Of a stretch of DNA of 37,148 nt, positions 1 through 10,256 are shown one piece after another (position 1 is the stretch's first letter; each line of letters begins with the position of its first letter). A model generated the notes under the pieces. It searched no databases. It worked only from the letters and a program-made list of their open reading frames with translations, and had not been told where the DNA came from. Position numbers and translations under genes: made by a program. Source of the DNA: Clostridia bacterium (GTDB taxonomy: Bacteria > Bacillota > Clostridia > Oscillospirales > RGIG5554); the NCBI GenBank assembly GCA_017507855.1, contig JAFWAE010000020.1, positions 1-37,148 of the forward strand. The letters run 5' to 3'.

Positions 1-249
1 CCATTCCACGGCAGGATGTTCTTTCCACAAAGCCGCCTCCAAACGCAAGCGAAGTCCGCCCTTGGTCCAGCAAACGGTCGCCTCCGTTTTCGTTTTCGTT
101 TCACGGCGGCTTTCTTCCCGCTTGGCTGCTTCCTTCCAAGCCTCGGTCTCTTCCCCGCCTAGGGTAAAGCGCACAGGAGCCTTTTGGCAAATAGCTTCAA
201 AAAAATCTGAAGCCCGTTTCATTTCTTCTGCTTTCACTTGCAAATTCAT
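1..249 (-). CDS. Alpha-galactosidase, GH36 family (N-terminal part, cut by window edge)
   Basis: Only the first 83 codons are in the window; the gene runs off the left edge. The visible part has an RFTLGG stretch near residue 27, a charged linker rich in Lys/Arg/Glu/Thr (about 40-57), then a WTKGGLRLRLEA strand and a HPAVEW motif at the edge. That order matches the N-terminal beta-supersandwich of clostridial GH36 alpha-galactosidases, where the HPAVEW-like motif precedes the first conserved aromatic block. The family removes terminal alpha-galactose from raffinose-type sugars and galactomannan in the cytoplasm. The ATG at 249 is preceded by AGAGGTG. No catalytic residue is visible, so the family call rests on N-terminal resemblance alone. 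The sugar-ABC ATPase gene lies just upstream on the same strand. Confidence 0.6.
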   Translation of the reverse strand, partial: MNLQVKAEEMKRASDFFEAICQKAPVRFTLGGEETEAWKEAAKREESRRETKTKTEATVCWTKGGLRLRLEAALWKEHPAVEW

Positions 250-367
250 ACACAAAGCACCTCTTTTCAAATAGATGGAAATTCGTATTCTAAATGACTT
301 AAAGAAAAACAGCCTGTCTCTTTTTTCAGTTTGAAGCTTTAAAAAAGCAGGCCGTTTATCTGTCGGT

Positions 368-396
368 AGACTATCATATCCCCGTTGCTTTGTCAA
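368..396 (-). promoter_or_regulatory. Promoter for the GH36 gene
   Basis: On the minus strand a perfect TTGACA (396-391) is followed after 17 bases by TAGTCT (373-368), about 120 bases upstream of the GH36 start. The -10 box is weak. The TTGACAAAG core recurs at the tRNA-Leu promoter near 12.75 kb. Confidence 0.55.
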
Positions 397-404
397 GTTC
401 TTTC

Positions 405-451
405 GAGGAAAAAATTCAAAAAAAATATCCGCCTCTTTCGAGGCGGATATT
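405..451 (-). terminator. Rho-independent terminator of the sugar-ABC ATPase gene
   Basis: A perfect 12-bp stem (424-435 with 440-451) and a 4-base loop are followed on the minus strand by a long T-rich run. It starts 13 bases after the ugpC-like stop codon, so it separates that gene from GH36. Confidence 0.9.
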
Positions 452-463
452 GAAGCCAAACGA

Positions 464-1576
464 TTAGTGCAGAATAGCCTTTTCGGTCTGCTTGTCGAAG
501 AAATGAGCGCGGCTCATGTCGAAGGTGATTTGCACAGTGTCGCCCACCTTGGCCTTAGAGCGGGGAGAAACGCTGGCAACCAGGTTATTCTCGCCAAGAG
601 CCAGGTACAGGTAGATCTTATCACCCATCAGCTCGGTCACTTCCACCGTAGCGCTGACGATGGAATCGGGCATGCTGGTCAGATACATGGGCTCATCATG
701 AATCGCTTCACTACGGATACCAAAGATCACATCCTGGCCGATGTAGGGCTTCAGCTCTTCGGCCTTGGCCTTATCCTCGGGGATCTTCACACGGCAACCG
801 GCAAAGGTCAGGTACAAATTGTCGGCATCCTTCTCGATGTGAGCATCGATGAAGTTCATCTGGGGAGTGCCGATAAAGCCGGCCACAAACAGGTTGGTGG
901 GCTCATCATACAGACGTTGGGGAGTATCCACCTGCTGCATAAAGCCGTCCTTCAGAACGACGATACGGGTAGCCATGGTCATAGCTTCCACCTGGTCGTG
1001 GGTAACGTAGATAAAGGTGATACCCAGAGTGGCGTGGATCTTGGACAGCTCGGTCCTCATTTGAGCACGCAGCTTAGCATCCAAGTTGGACAAAGGTTCG
1101 TCCAGCAAGAACACCTTGGGCTCACGCACGATGCAACGTCCCAGAGCAACACGCTGCTTCTGACCACCGGACAAAGCGTTGGGCTTTCTGTCCAGCAAAT
1201 GGGCAATGTCCAGAATACGGGCAGCCTCGTCTACACGGCGGCGGATCTCCTCCTTGGGAGTCTTACGCAGTTTCAGGCCGAAGGCCATGTTCTCGAACAC
1301 GGTCATGTGGGGGTACAGAGCGTAGTTCTGGAACACCATGGCGATGTCACGATCCTTGGGGGGGATGTCGTTGACGAACTTGCCGTCAATGAACAGCTCG
1401 CCCTCGCTGATCTCTTCCAGACCGGCGATCATACGCAAAGTAGTGGACTTACCGCAACCGGAAGGACCGACCAGAACCAGGAATTCCTTGTCCTTGATCT
1501 CCAGGTTGAAGTCGTTGACGGCCACGACGCCGCCGGGGTAACGCTTGCAGATGTGTTTCAAAGTTAAACCTGCCAT
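464..1576 (-). CDS. ugpC: Sugar ABC transporter ATP-binding protein, MsmX/UgpC family
   Basis: This is the ATPase subunit that energises carbohydrate ABC importers at the cytoplasmic face of the membrane. The 370 residues are full length for the MalK/MsmX/UgpC group. Walker A is GPSGCGKST at 37-45, the Q-loop Gln is 83, the signature LSGGQ is 135-139, Walker B VFLLDEP is 155-161, the D-loop SNLDA follows, and the switch His is 193 (VTHDQ). The remaining C-terminal part is the TOBE/regulatory region. The ATG at 1576 has AGGAGG at 1586-1591. No permease or binding-protein gene is adjacent, which fits the MsmX-type role of one ATPase shared by several sugar importers. A strong terminator follows. 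The symbol reflects the family; the transported sugars cannot be read from the sequence. Confidence 0.93.
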   Translation of the reverse strand: MAGLTLKHICKRYPGGVVAVNDFNLEIKDKEFLVLVGPSGCGKSTTLRMIAGLEEISEGELFIDGKFVNDIPPKDRDIAMVFQNYALYPHMTVFENMAFGLKLRKTPKEEIRRRVDEAARILDIAHLLDRKPNALSGGQKQRVALGRCIVREPKVFLLDEPLSNLDAKLRAQMRTELSKIHATLGITFIYVTHDQVEAMTMATRIVVLKDGFMQQVDTPQRLYDEPTNLFVAGFIGTPQMNFIDAHIEKDADNLYLTFAGCRVKIPEDKAKAEELKPYIGQDVIFGIRSEAIHDEPMYLTSMPDSIVSATVEVTELMGDKIYLYLALGENNLVASVSPRSKAKVGDTVQITFDMSRAHFFDKQTEKAILH

Positions 1577-1637
1577 CGAAAATACCTCCTAAAGATATAA
1601 AAAACCAGTTGTTTTGAATACACTGTTCTTACCGAGT

Positions 1638-1643
1638 ATTATA
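1638..1643 (-). promoter_or_regulatory. -10 box of the ugpC-type gene
   Basis: A perfect TATAAT lies on the minus strand about 60 bases upstream of the start codon. The hexamer 17 bases further upstream (1666-1661) reads TATGAA, a poor -35, so the promoter may need an activator. Confidence 0.5.
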
Positions 1644-1748
1644 CTAAATTTTTTTGCATTTTCATAGTGGCCAAATAGATAAATTTTTCCGCTTTCCTTT
1701 GTGCACCTTGCACAAAAATAACAAATTAATGGAAAAAAAAGGAAACTT

Positions 1749-2465
1749 TCACTCTTTTTCGCCCTTTAGCAAGGCAATTTCTTCAGCCGTCAAAGGGCGC
1801 GTTTTCCCCAACTCAAGCCCCTCGGTATTCAACGGGCCAAAGGAGATGCGCTCCAGTTGCTCCACAAACAGGCCTACGGCGGCAAACATGCGTCGCACCT
1901 GGTGGTACTTTCCTTCTTCTAAGGTAACCAGCGCCATACGGTCCTGCAAACGCTCCACCCTGCAAGGAAGGCATTGCTCGCCGTTGCCCAGCCCGATCCC
2001 CGCCTCCAGCCGGCGGATCGCCGCAGCGGAAAGTTCCCCGTCCAACACGGCCCTGTACATCTTGGGTACATGCCTTGAGGGAGCCAGTAAACGGTGGGCC
2101 AAATCTCCATCGTCGGTTAGCATAAGCGCCCCGGTGGTATTTTTGTCCAAACGCCCCACAGAGAACAACTTTTTGGAGGAAAGCTGTTCCGGCACCAACG
2201 CCAGCACACTTTGCCCGCCGTCATCCTCCGCCGAGCAAACAAAGCCCAGCGGCTTGTTCATCAGCAGATACACCGCTCCGCCCTCCCGCAAAGGACGTCC
2301 GTCTTTTGCCAGCAAAGACTTTTCCTTTACCCGGGTCTCGGGCACGGTACATACGCTTCCGTCCACCGCAATGCGCCCCTGACGGATCAGCTGCACAGCC
2401 TCCTTGCGGGGACAGCCTAAAACGTCTGCCGTAAGTTTATCCAATCGGTACAGCAGAGCCGCCAC
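1749..2465 (-). CDS. rsuA: 16S rRNA pseudouridine synthase, RsuA/RluB/E/F family
   Basis: The enzyme isomerises a uridine to pseudouridine in ribosomal RNA; RsuA itself modifies U516 of 16S rRNA. The 238-residue protein has an N-terminal S4 RNA-binding domain (about 5-50, with LIRQGRIAVDG), the KPLG motif at 71-74, and the catalytic motif GRLDKNTTGALMLT with catalytic Asp107. VRRMFAAVG near the C-terminus is the usual last motif of the family. The start is GTG at 2465, preceded by GGGAG; a nearby ATG at 2478 is out of frame. RsuA and the 23S-acting relatives RluB/RluE/RluF are hard to separate without a tree, so the symbol is tentative. The gene has its own promoter and appears monocistronic. 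Confidence 0.85.
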   Translation of the reverse strand: MAALLYRLDKLTADVLGCPRKEAVQLIRQGRIAVDGSVCTVPETRVKEKSLLAKDGRPLREGGAVYLLMNKPLGFVCSAEDDGGQSVLALVPEQLSSKKLFSVGRLDKNTTGALMLTDDGDLAHRLLAPSRHVPKMYRAVLDGELSAAAIRRLEAGIGLGNGEQCLPCRVERLQDRMALVTLEEGKYHQVRRMFAAVGLFVEQLERISFGPLNTEGLELGKTRPLTAEEIALLKGEKE

Positions 2466-2517
2466 CTCTTTCTCCCATAAATAAGTATACGTGCACAGAA
2501 GCCGTATCTGTCCTTTT

Positions 2518-2545
2518 ATTATATCAAATCGGAGAAAAATTTCAA
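2518..2545 (-). promoter_or_regulatory. Promoter of the rsuA-type gene
   Basis: On the minus strand TTGAAA (2545-2540), a 16-base spacer and a perfect TATAAT (2523-2518) lie about 50 bases upstream of the GTG start. Confidence 0.65.
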
Positions 2546-2568
2546 GGTTTTATTCTTTTTTAAAGGGA

Positions 2569-3513
2569 TCAACCGCGAAATTTCCGCAAAGCGTCCAAAG
2601 CTGCCGCCATATTCTCCAGGGAAGTCTCGTAATTCAGCTCTAGCCCCAGGGCCAAGTCGCCTTCGGGGAGCCAAAGGCGCTCCACGCATTCACGCACGTG
2701 GTCGGTGATTTGCGACGGCGTGGCAAAAGGAATAAACTGACGGTCCAGATCCAACAAAATAGGGATCCTTCCTTTGCAGACCCGTTCCAGATTATCCAGG
2801 CCGTTGGCACCTACCTGGGGGTTGATCATGCTCACGCCGCATTCCTGCAGATCGGGCATGATCTCAAAAATACGCCCATCGGTATGCATGTATACGTAGC
2901 GTCCCGTTTCCCGCACGCGGCCGTACAGGCGGGAATAGCAGGGCTTAAGGTATTTGCGCCAGCGCTCTGCACCGATGGCCAACCCGGTTTGCATGCCCTG
3001 GTCATCACCAAAGAAAAGCATTTGACCGCACTGGGGCAAAATAGCCTCCAGCTGGTACATATTGTAAGTGAGTACCTTATCGATCAAAATCTGAAGTTCC
3101 GGACATTCCTCGGCAAAATCGGTCATGGCCTCTTCAAATCCGCGAAGATCTAGCAAACGCAGATACATAAATCCGTGAGGCAGCCTGCCATCACGGTTGG
3201 AAGGGATCTGCAGGTCGTAAATATCTTCCCTGTTGGGCACGGGATGCCCCGTTACGATGGCCTCCATCCCCTCCTTCACGTTTTCCCACACACACCCCCA
3301 TTCGTCCACGTGGCGTCCCTCGTGATAGCTGGGAGGCAAGGTCACGTCGCTCAAGGACGTCGCACCCCCGTACAGGTCGGGGTATTCCTTCAGCAGTCGG
3401 GTCAATTCGTCCCCATAGCGGGCAAAAGCCGCCGGCAACACGGATACGCTGACAGGGATCTGCTTGGGGGATTTGTACTCGATAGCACAGATCAGCTGTT
3501 GTTCTAAAGTCAT
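2569..3513 (-). CDS. Uroporphyrinogen decarboxylase (URO-D) family protein
   Basis: A 314-residue URO-D-fold protein. Such stand-alone members in anaerobes are generally not heme enzymes but relatives of corrinoid-dependent methyltransferases (MtaA/CmuA type). Visible motifs are DEWGCVW (70-76), an FFGDDQG stretch (167-173), the HTDG motif at 210-213 that is typical of the methyltransferase-like branch, and a C-terminal LGLELNYE strand. The start is the ATG at 3513 with AGGAG just upstream; a longer reading to 3621 would overlap the next gene and lacks support. It lies 25 bases downstream of the nuclease-like gene on the same strand and may be co-transcribed. No corrinoid protein gene is near. 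Substrate unknown. Confidence 0.8.
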   Translation of the reverse strand: MTLEQQLICAIEYKSPKQIPVSVSVLPAAFARYGDELTRLLKEYPDLYGGATSLSDVTLPPSYHEGRHVDEWGCVWENVKEGMEAIVTGHPVPNREDIYDLQIPSNRDGRLPHGFMYLRLLDLRGFEEAMTDFAEECPELQILIDKVLTYNMYQLEAILPQCGQMLFFGDDQGMQTGLAIGAERWRKYLKPCYSRLYGRVRETGRYVYMHTDGRIFEIMPDLQECGVSMINPQVGANGLDNLERVCKGRIPILLDLDRQFIPFATPSQITDHVRECVERLWLPEGDLALGLELNYETSLENMAAALDALRKFRG

Positions 3514-3538
3514 ACGTCTTTTCTCCTTATATACGGGT

Positions 3539-4195
3539 TTACAAGCCCGGATTGACCTGATAAAGAAAGGCCTTCCCCTGTTTGCCCACCTGCTCCACCG
3601 TGCCAAGTTCCCGCAGTACACGCAGGCAAGTGCTCGCCTTGGCAGGGCTCAGTTTGGCAACTGTAGCAAGATCTGACGACGTAAAGCGAGGGGGCAGAGA
3701 TGCCGGCAAAAAGGGCAAATAGTCATGAGCGCAACGTAAGGTAACGTCCCCTAACAGTTTTTGGGGAATGCGATCCAGGCGTTCTCCCCGCCGATTCCCC
3801 TTCTTTTTCAACCGAACATCCGTTACTTGCAATGTCAACACGCGAAAAGAAAGGGAAGGCTCCTTCAACAAGGGAAGCAAATGCACCATTTCAGCCAACA
3901 AATCGTAAGGGGTTCCGCTTTTGGGGCTTTTGCGGGGTGAAGAGACCTCTCCCGTCTGCTCATCCTGCCACATCACATATCTGGGGGCGGCAACGGGATA
4001 CACCACCGTAACGGAACAAACTTTTAAAAAGGCCTCCAGTTTTTTTCGCAAATAAAAAAAACTCCCCGTCTGGATCTCTACGATTTCTCCATCCACCAAA
4101 GCGTCGGCCACAAAGCCGCCCAGCTTTACCTCGTGGTGGGTTTCGTTTTCCGCCACATAGTATTTCAGCACCGCATGCAGGCTTTTTTCTGCCAA
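3539..4195 (-). CDS. Hypothetical protein: possible PD-(D/E)xK nuclease-like domain plus winged helix; start disturbed
   Basis: Not assignable to a characterised gene. The 218-residue reading has an N-terminal part with EVKLGGFVADAL and, ten residues on, EIVEIQT followed by a basic LRKKLEAFLK helix. The D...ExQ spacing and following Lys/Arg helix resemble a PD-(D/E)xK nuclease core; this is inference. The C-terminal 60 residues (from RFTSSDLATVAKLSP) look like a winged helix (TSSDLA, ASTCLRVLRELGTVE). The first possible start in frame is TTG at 4195, without a ribosome site. Codons upstream in the same frame read DLPPADPWFERALQAAALA and then GGIGTL, protein-like and resembling the N-terminus I recall from clostridial homologues, but there is no ATG before the TGA at 4282. 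An ATG with a ribosome site (4275) lies in another frame. Confidence 0.6.
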   Translation of the reverse strand: MAEKSLHAVLKYYVAENETHHEVKLGGFVADALVDGEIVEIQTGSFFYLRKKLEAFLKVCSVTVVYPVAAPRYVMWQDEQTGEVSSPRKSPKSGTPYDLLAEMVHLLPLLKEPSLSFRVLTLQVTDVRLKKKGNRRGERLDRIPQKLLGDVTLRCAHDYLPFLPASLPPRFTSSDLATVAKLSPAKASTCLRVLRELGTVEQVGKQGKAFLYQVNPGL

Positions 4196-4311
4196 AGTGC
4201 CGATACCGCCCGCAGGGGCAAGTGCGGCCGCTTGCAGGGCTCGTTCAAACCAAGGATCTGCCGGTGGGAGATCATGCTTTCACCGTCCTTTTTCACGCTC
4301 ATTCCACTTTT

Positions 4312-4340
4312 ATTATAAACCTTTAGAACTCAAAAAACAA
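4312..4340 (-). promoter_or_regulatory. Promoter of the nuclease-like/winged-helix gene
   Basis: A perfect TATAAT (4317-4312, minus strand) has TTGTTT (4340-4335) 17 bases upstream. Transcription would begin near 4305, which places the ATG at 4275 as the first start codon of the message. Confidence 0.5.
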
Positions 4341-4399
4341 GCGACTTCAGATCCCACGCCAAAAATTTCCCAATAGTAAAAAAAATTTCACCATTTGAT

Positions 4400-4411
4400 A
4401 AACAAATGTTT
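4400..4411 (+). promoter_or_regulatory. Putative LexA operator (SOS box) of lexA
   Basis: AAACAAATGTTT fits the Gram-positive SOS box GAACnnnnGTTC with one mismatch in each half, and overlaps the first two bases of the lexA -35 box. Binding there would block RNA polymerase, which fits lexA autorepression. The match is imperfect. Confidence 0.55.
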
Positions 4412-4438
4412 GCAAAGAAGAGAAAAATATGGTATACT
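4410..4438 (+). promoter_or_regulatory. lexA promoter
   Basis: TTGCAA (4410-4415), a 17-base spacer and TATACT (4433-4438). A GAGGTG ribosome site at 4464-4469 lies just before the ATG, and a small inverted repeat (TCAAG...CTTGA, 4448-4465) overlaps its edge. Confidence 0.75.
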
Positions 4439-4474
4439 GTTTTCAGTTCAAGATCTTTTGCTTGAGGTGAAAAT

Positions 4475-5077
4475 ATGAAACCGTTAACTTCCAGTCAAAA
4501 GCGCGTGTTGGATTTTATCCGCGAAAGCTCTGCCGCCAACGGAGTCCCTCCCAGCGTGCGCGAGATCTGTGCGGGAGTGGGTCTTTCTTCCACATCCACG
4601 GTGTTTTCCCACATTCGCACGCTGACCGAGCTGGGGTATTTGACCAAGCAGGACGGAAAGAGCCGCTGTGCCGTTCCCAGTGAAAAGCTTAGCGGCGGTC
4701 CCACCGCCTCCGTCCCCCTGCTGGGTACCGTCACGGCCGGCGCACCCATTTTGGCCGAACAAAATATCGATGGATACGTACAGTTTTCCCCTCCCCGTGG
4801 GAGTACTGCCGACCTTTTTGCCCTGCGAGTACGCGGCGAAAGCATGATCAACGCGGGCATTTTGAACGGAGATATCGTTATCGTGCGCCAAACGGCTGCT
4901 GCCGACAACGGAGATATCGTGGTGGCCTGGACCGAAGAGGGGGCCACAGTCAAGCGTTTTTTTAAAGAAAACGGCCATTTTCGTTTGCAACCCGAAAACG
5001 ACCACATGGCTCCCATCATCACCCGCGAGCTGACTGTGCTGGGGCGGGTGATCTGCTCGCTTCGCTACTACGAATAA
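4475..5077 (+). CDS. lexA: LexA repressor, SOS response regulator
   Basis: LexA represses DNA-damage genes and cleaves itself when RecA filaments form. The 200-residue protein has the N-terminal winged helix (1-65, with VPPSVREICAGVGLSSTSTV as recognition region), a short linker, and the S24 peptidase domain. The cleavage site is Ala88-Gly89 (TVTAGAPI), the catalytic Ser is 123 (RGESM) and the general-base Lys is 160 (ATVKRFF). All essential residues are present and the length is standard. The ATG at 4475 has GAGGTG six bases upstream. A LexA-like box overlaps the promoter, so it should regulate itself. The beta-galactosidase gene follows after 9 bases, but a hairpin lies at the junction. Confidence 0.95.
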   Translation: MKPLTSSQKRVLDFIRESSAANGVPPSVREICAGVGLSSTSTVFSHIRTLTELGYLTKQDGKSRCAVPSEKLSGGPTASVPLLGTVTAGAPILAEQNIDGYVQFSPPRGSTADLFALRVRGESMINAGILNGDIVIVRQTAAADNGDIVVAWTEEGATVKRFFKENGHFRLQPENDHMAPIITRELTVLGRVICSLRYYE

Positions 5078-7933
<2,856 letters not shown>

Positions 7934-7954
7934 CGTGATCCCCGGGAGGTAATC

Positions 7955-9211
7955 ATGTACGAGCTTTTATCCCCCGCAGGCAATTTTGAAAAATTGCAGG
8001 CTGCCCTGCTTTATGGAGCAGACGCCGTATATTTGGCAGGCAACCGCTTCGGCATGCGCTCTGCGGCAGACAATTTCACACAAGAGGAGCTGTATTCGGC
8101 CGCAGATTACGTGCATCGCCGGGGAAAGAAGCTGTATCTGGCTGTTAACACCATGCCACACGGCCATGAATATCCCGCTTTGAAGGCCTATCTTCAGCAA
8201 ATGGCAGAGGCCCAAATGGACGCCTTTATCGTGGCCGATCTGGGCGTCTTGGCCCTGCTTAAGGAGGTCATCCCCCACGCCGAAGTCCATATTTCCACCC
8301 AGGCCAGCATCGTCAGCCCCGCCGCCGCTCAGGCCTATGCGGCTTTGGGGGCAAAAAGGCTGGTCTTGGCCAGGGAATTAAGCCTGGAGGAGATCCGTAA
8401 TATCCGCCGTGCATTGCCCGAGCAGGTGGAGCTGGAAGCCTTTGTTCACGGCTCCATGTGCGTTTCCTACAGCGGCCGTTGCCTGCTTTCCAATTGTCTG
8501 ACGGGGCGCGATGCCAACCGTGGAGCCTGTGCCCAGCCCTGCCGTTGGAATTACAGCCTGGTGGAGGAGACCCGTCCCAACGCCTCCTTCCCCATTGAAC
8601 AAAACGACAAAGGCACCTTCATCATGTCCTCCAAGGATCTTTGTACCCTGCCCATTCTGGATCGGTTGATGGAAGCGGGAATCCATTCCTTTAAAATAGA
8701 AGGGCGAATGAAAAGTGCCTATTACACGGCCGTGATCACCAACGCCTACCGCATGGCCATGGACGCTTACCTGCGCGATCCCAAGGGATATGTGTTCGAC
8801 CCTGCGTGGCTGAGGGAAGCGGAAAGCGTTTCCCACCGCGAATATGACACGGGGTTTTATCTGGACAGTCCTCTGGAAAATGCTCAGGTCACCTCTCAAA
8901 CGGGCTATATTCGGGAAAAGGCCTATTTTGCCACCGCCGTGGAGTGGGATCCCTCCCAATTGCCCGCTTCGTTGAAATACGAAACAGAGGGTGGGAAGCT
9001 CTGTAAATTCATTCAGCGCAACAAAGTCTGCCGCGGAGAAGCCGCGGAAATGATCTCTCCCCGCCAAACGGGCCTCCCATTTCGGATAAGCGAGCTTTAT
9101 TCCGAAACGGGCGAGCCCATTGAATCCACTCCCCACCCCGCGATGCTCTTCTATGCACGCATCCCCTTTCCCGTTCGCGAGGGTGACATCATGCGCTCCG
9201 GCGAAAATTAA
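7955..9211 (+). CDS. trhP: U32 peptidase-family protein, TrhP/YegQ-like (tRNA U34 hydroxylation)
   Basis: U32 family members named peptidases are mostly RNA hydroxylation factors; TrhP-type proteins use prephenate-dependent chemistry to form 5-hydroxyuridine at tRNA position 34. The 418-residue protein has the N-terminal TIM-barrel part (MYELLSPAGNFEKLQAALLYGADAVYLAG) and the exact U32 signature from Glu161 to Ser179 (EAFVHGSMCVSYSGRCLLS). Cys169, Cys176, Cys192 and Cys196 are candidate iron-sulfur ligands. IEGRMKSAYYTA follows, as in the family. The ATG has GGGAGG upstream. The gene begins 21 bases after lacZ and ends at a terminator. Separation from RlhA-type relatives is not certain. Confidence 0.8.
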   Translation: MYELLSPAGNFEKLQAALLYGADAVYLAGNRFGMRSAADNFTQEELYSAADYVHRRGKKLYLAVNTMPHGHEYPALKAYLQQMAEAQMDAFIVADLGVLALLKEVIPHAEVHISTQASIVSPAAAQAYAALGAKRLVLARELSLEEIRNIRRALPEQVELEAFVHGSMCVSYSGRCLLSNCLTGRDANRGACAQPCRWNYSLVEETRPNASFPIEQNDKGTFIMSSKDLCTLPILDRLMEAGIHSFKIEGRMKSAYYTAVITNAYRMAMDAYLRDPKGYVFDPAWLREAESVSHREYDTGFYLDSPLENAQVTSQTGYIREKAYFATAVEWDPSQLPASLKYETEGGKLCKFIQRNKVCRGEAAEMISPRQTGLPFRISELYSETGEPIESTPHPAMLFYARIPFPVREGDIMRSGEN

Positions 9212-9229
9212 CGTCCCTTGTATACCCAA

Positions 9230-9273
9230 AAGCCCCCGGACCTTCAAAGAAGATCCGAGGGCTTCGTTTTTTT
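9230..9273 (+). terminator. Terminator after the U32 family gene
   Basis: An 11-bp stem with one mismatch (9230-9240 with 9254-9264) and a T run at 9267-9273. It also lies just beyond the stop of the minus-strand remnant ending at 9279. Confidence 0.9.
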
Positions 9274-9278
9274 GGATT

Positions 9279-9635
9279 TTACGGTTTCACAGCCTCCAGC
9301 GTCAACTCGGTAAGGATCACGTCCCCTCCCACCCAGGTGCTGGCAAACAGATACGGGGCGCTGCGGCCGTTCACGGGGGTGGCCAAGTCCACGTCGTCAA
9401 GAAGAAATTCCGCCGTTTTCCAGTTCCCGGACCCGCCCATTGCTGTGTTTTGCCAGGCACGGGCCCCCGTAGATTCGGCGGTGTAATTTAAATACAGCCC
9501 CGCCTTTCCCCCATCGTAATACCGAACGGTGACTTTATACCGATTTTCCACGGTATTGAAAACAGAAGTATCCAACAAAAAATACAGCTCCGAGGTCTTT
9601 TTCCCTCCGCAAAAGCCGTAAACGCCTCCCATCAT
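9279..9635 (-). pseudogene. Remnant of a carbohydrate-binding/beta-sandwich protein (C-terminal part only)
   Basis: The frame encodes about 118 residues resembling the C-terminal beta-sandwich found in secreted glycoside hydrolases: YKVTVRYYDGGKAGLYLNYTA, then a WKTAEFLLDDVDL strand and a final TELTLEAV strand. There is no signal peptide, no catalytic domain and no ribosome site. The ATG at 9635 overlaps the nitroreductase stop (ATGA). The domain normally sits at the end of a longer exported protein, so a deletion that joined its 3-prime end to the nitroreductase gene is the simplest reading. A short coupled gene cannot be excluded. Confidence 0.5.
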
Positions 9636-10159
9636 TTTTGAGAGACCAGCTCGTCCAGGGCCTTGCGTTTTTTGGGACGCAGAGGATCTCCCTGCTGAGC
9701 ATATCCCAACGTAATGACCAAGCGTACGGGATATCTCAAGCCGCAAATCTCGCGGATGCGACCGTCATCCAGCCAGCCTAAAATGCAAGTGCCGAGTCCT
9801 TGGGCCGTGGCCTCTGCAGTTATATACGCTGCCACAATGCCGATGTCGATAGAACGGTAGTCGTTGTTTTTCAGTTTGGCTCCCAATGCCGCACTTTTCA
9901 CGTACGGTTCCTCGGACAGCACCAATAGAACGGGAGCCTGAACGGCAAAATGATTCAGCCCCATCCCCATGGTGGCCTTTGCCACCTGCTCAGCCGTTTC
10001 GCCTCGGCAAACGGTAATGCAATACGGTTGCCCGTTGCAAGCGGAAGGTGCCAGGCGTGCCGCTTCCAATACGGCTGCCAGCTTCTCCTCCTCCACAGGC
10101 TTGTTTTTGTCGTATGCCCGGCAGGATTGGCGGGTTTTGGCTATAGACGAAAAATCCAT
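9632..10159 (-). CDS. Nitroreductase family protein (FMN-dependent)
   Basis: A 175-residue flavin reductase-like protein of the nitroreductase fold, expected to act as a homodimer with FMN. N-terminal RQSCRAYDKNKPVEEEKL is the FMN-phosphate contact region; RLAPSACNGQPY is the conserved SxxNxQP motif; the GLGTCILGW motif near 125 and the C-terminal LGYAQQGDPLRPKKRKAL are typical of small clostridial members. The substrate cannot be predicted. The ATG at 10159 has only a weak AGAGAG purine stretch upstream. Its stop codon overlaps the carbohydrate-binding remnant. It lies downstream of the phosphodiester glycosidase gene on the same strand, separated by 97 bases. Confidence 0.88.
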   Translation of the reverse strand: MDFSSIAKTRQSCRAYDKNKPVEEEKLAAVLEAARLAPSACNGQPYCITVCRGETAEQVAKATMGMGLNHFAVQAPVLLVLSEEPYVKSAALGAKLKNNDYRSIDIGIVAAYITAEATAQGLGTCILGWLDDGRIREICGLRYPVRLVITLGYAQQGDPLRPKKRKALDELVSQK

Positions 10160-10256
10160 TTTGCTTCTCTCTTTCTTCTCGTTTTATTCCATGTATGGCA
10201 TATCGGCGTTTTTTCAAGCGGTTTTGCCCGACGCAAAACAGCCCTTCAGACAGAAT

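Noticed and set aside
467..1567. Long open frame on the plus strand through the sugar-ABC ATPase gene
   Set aside because: It is the antisense of a gene with all ABC motifs, has no ribosome site, and its product (rich in His, Gln, Val) resembles no family.
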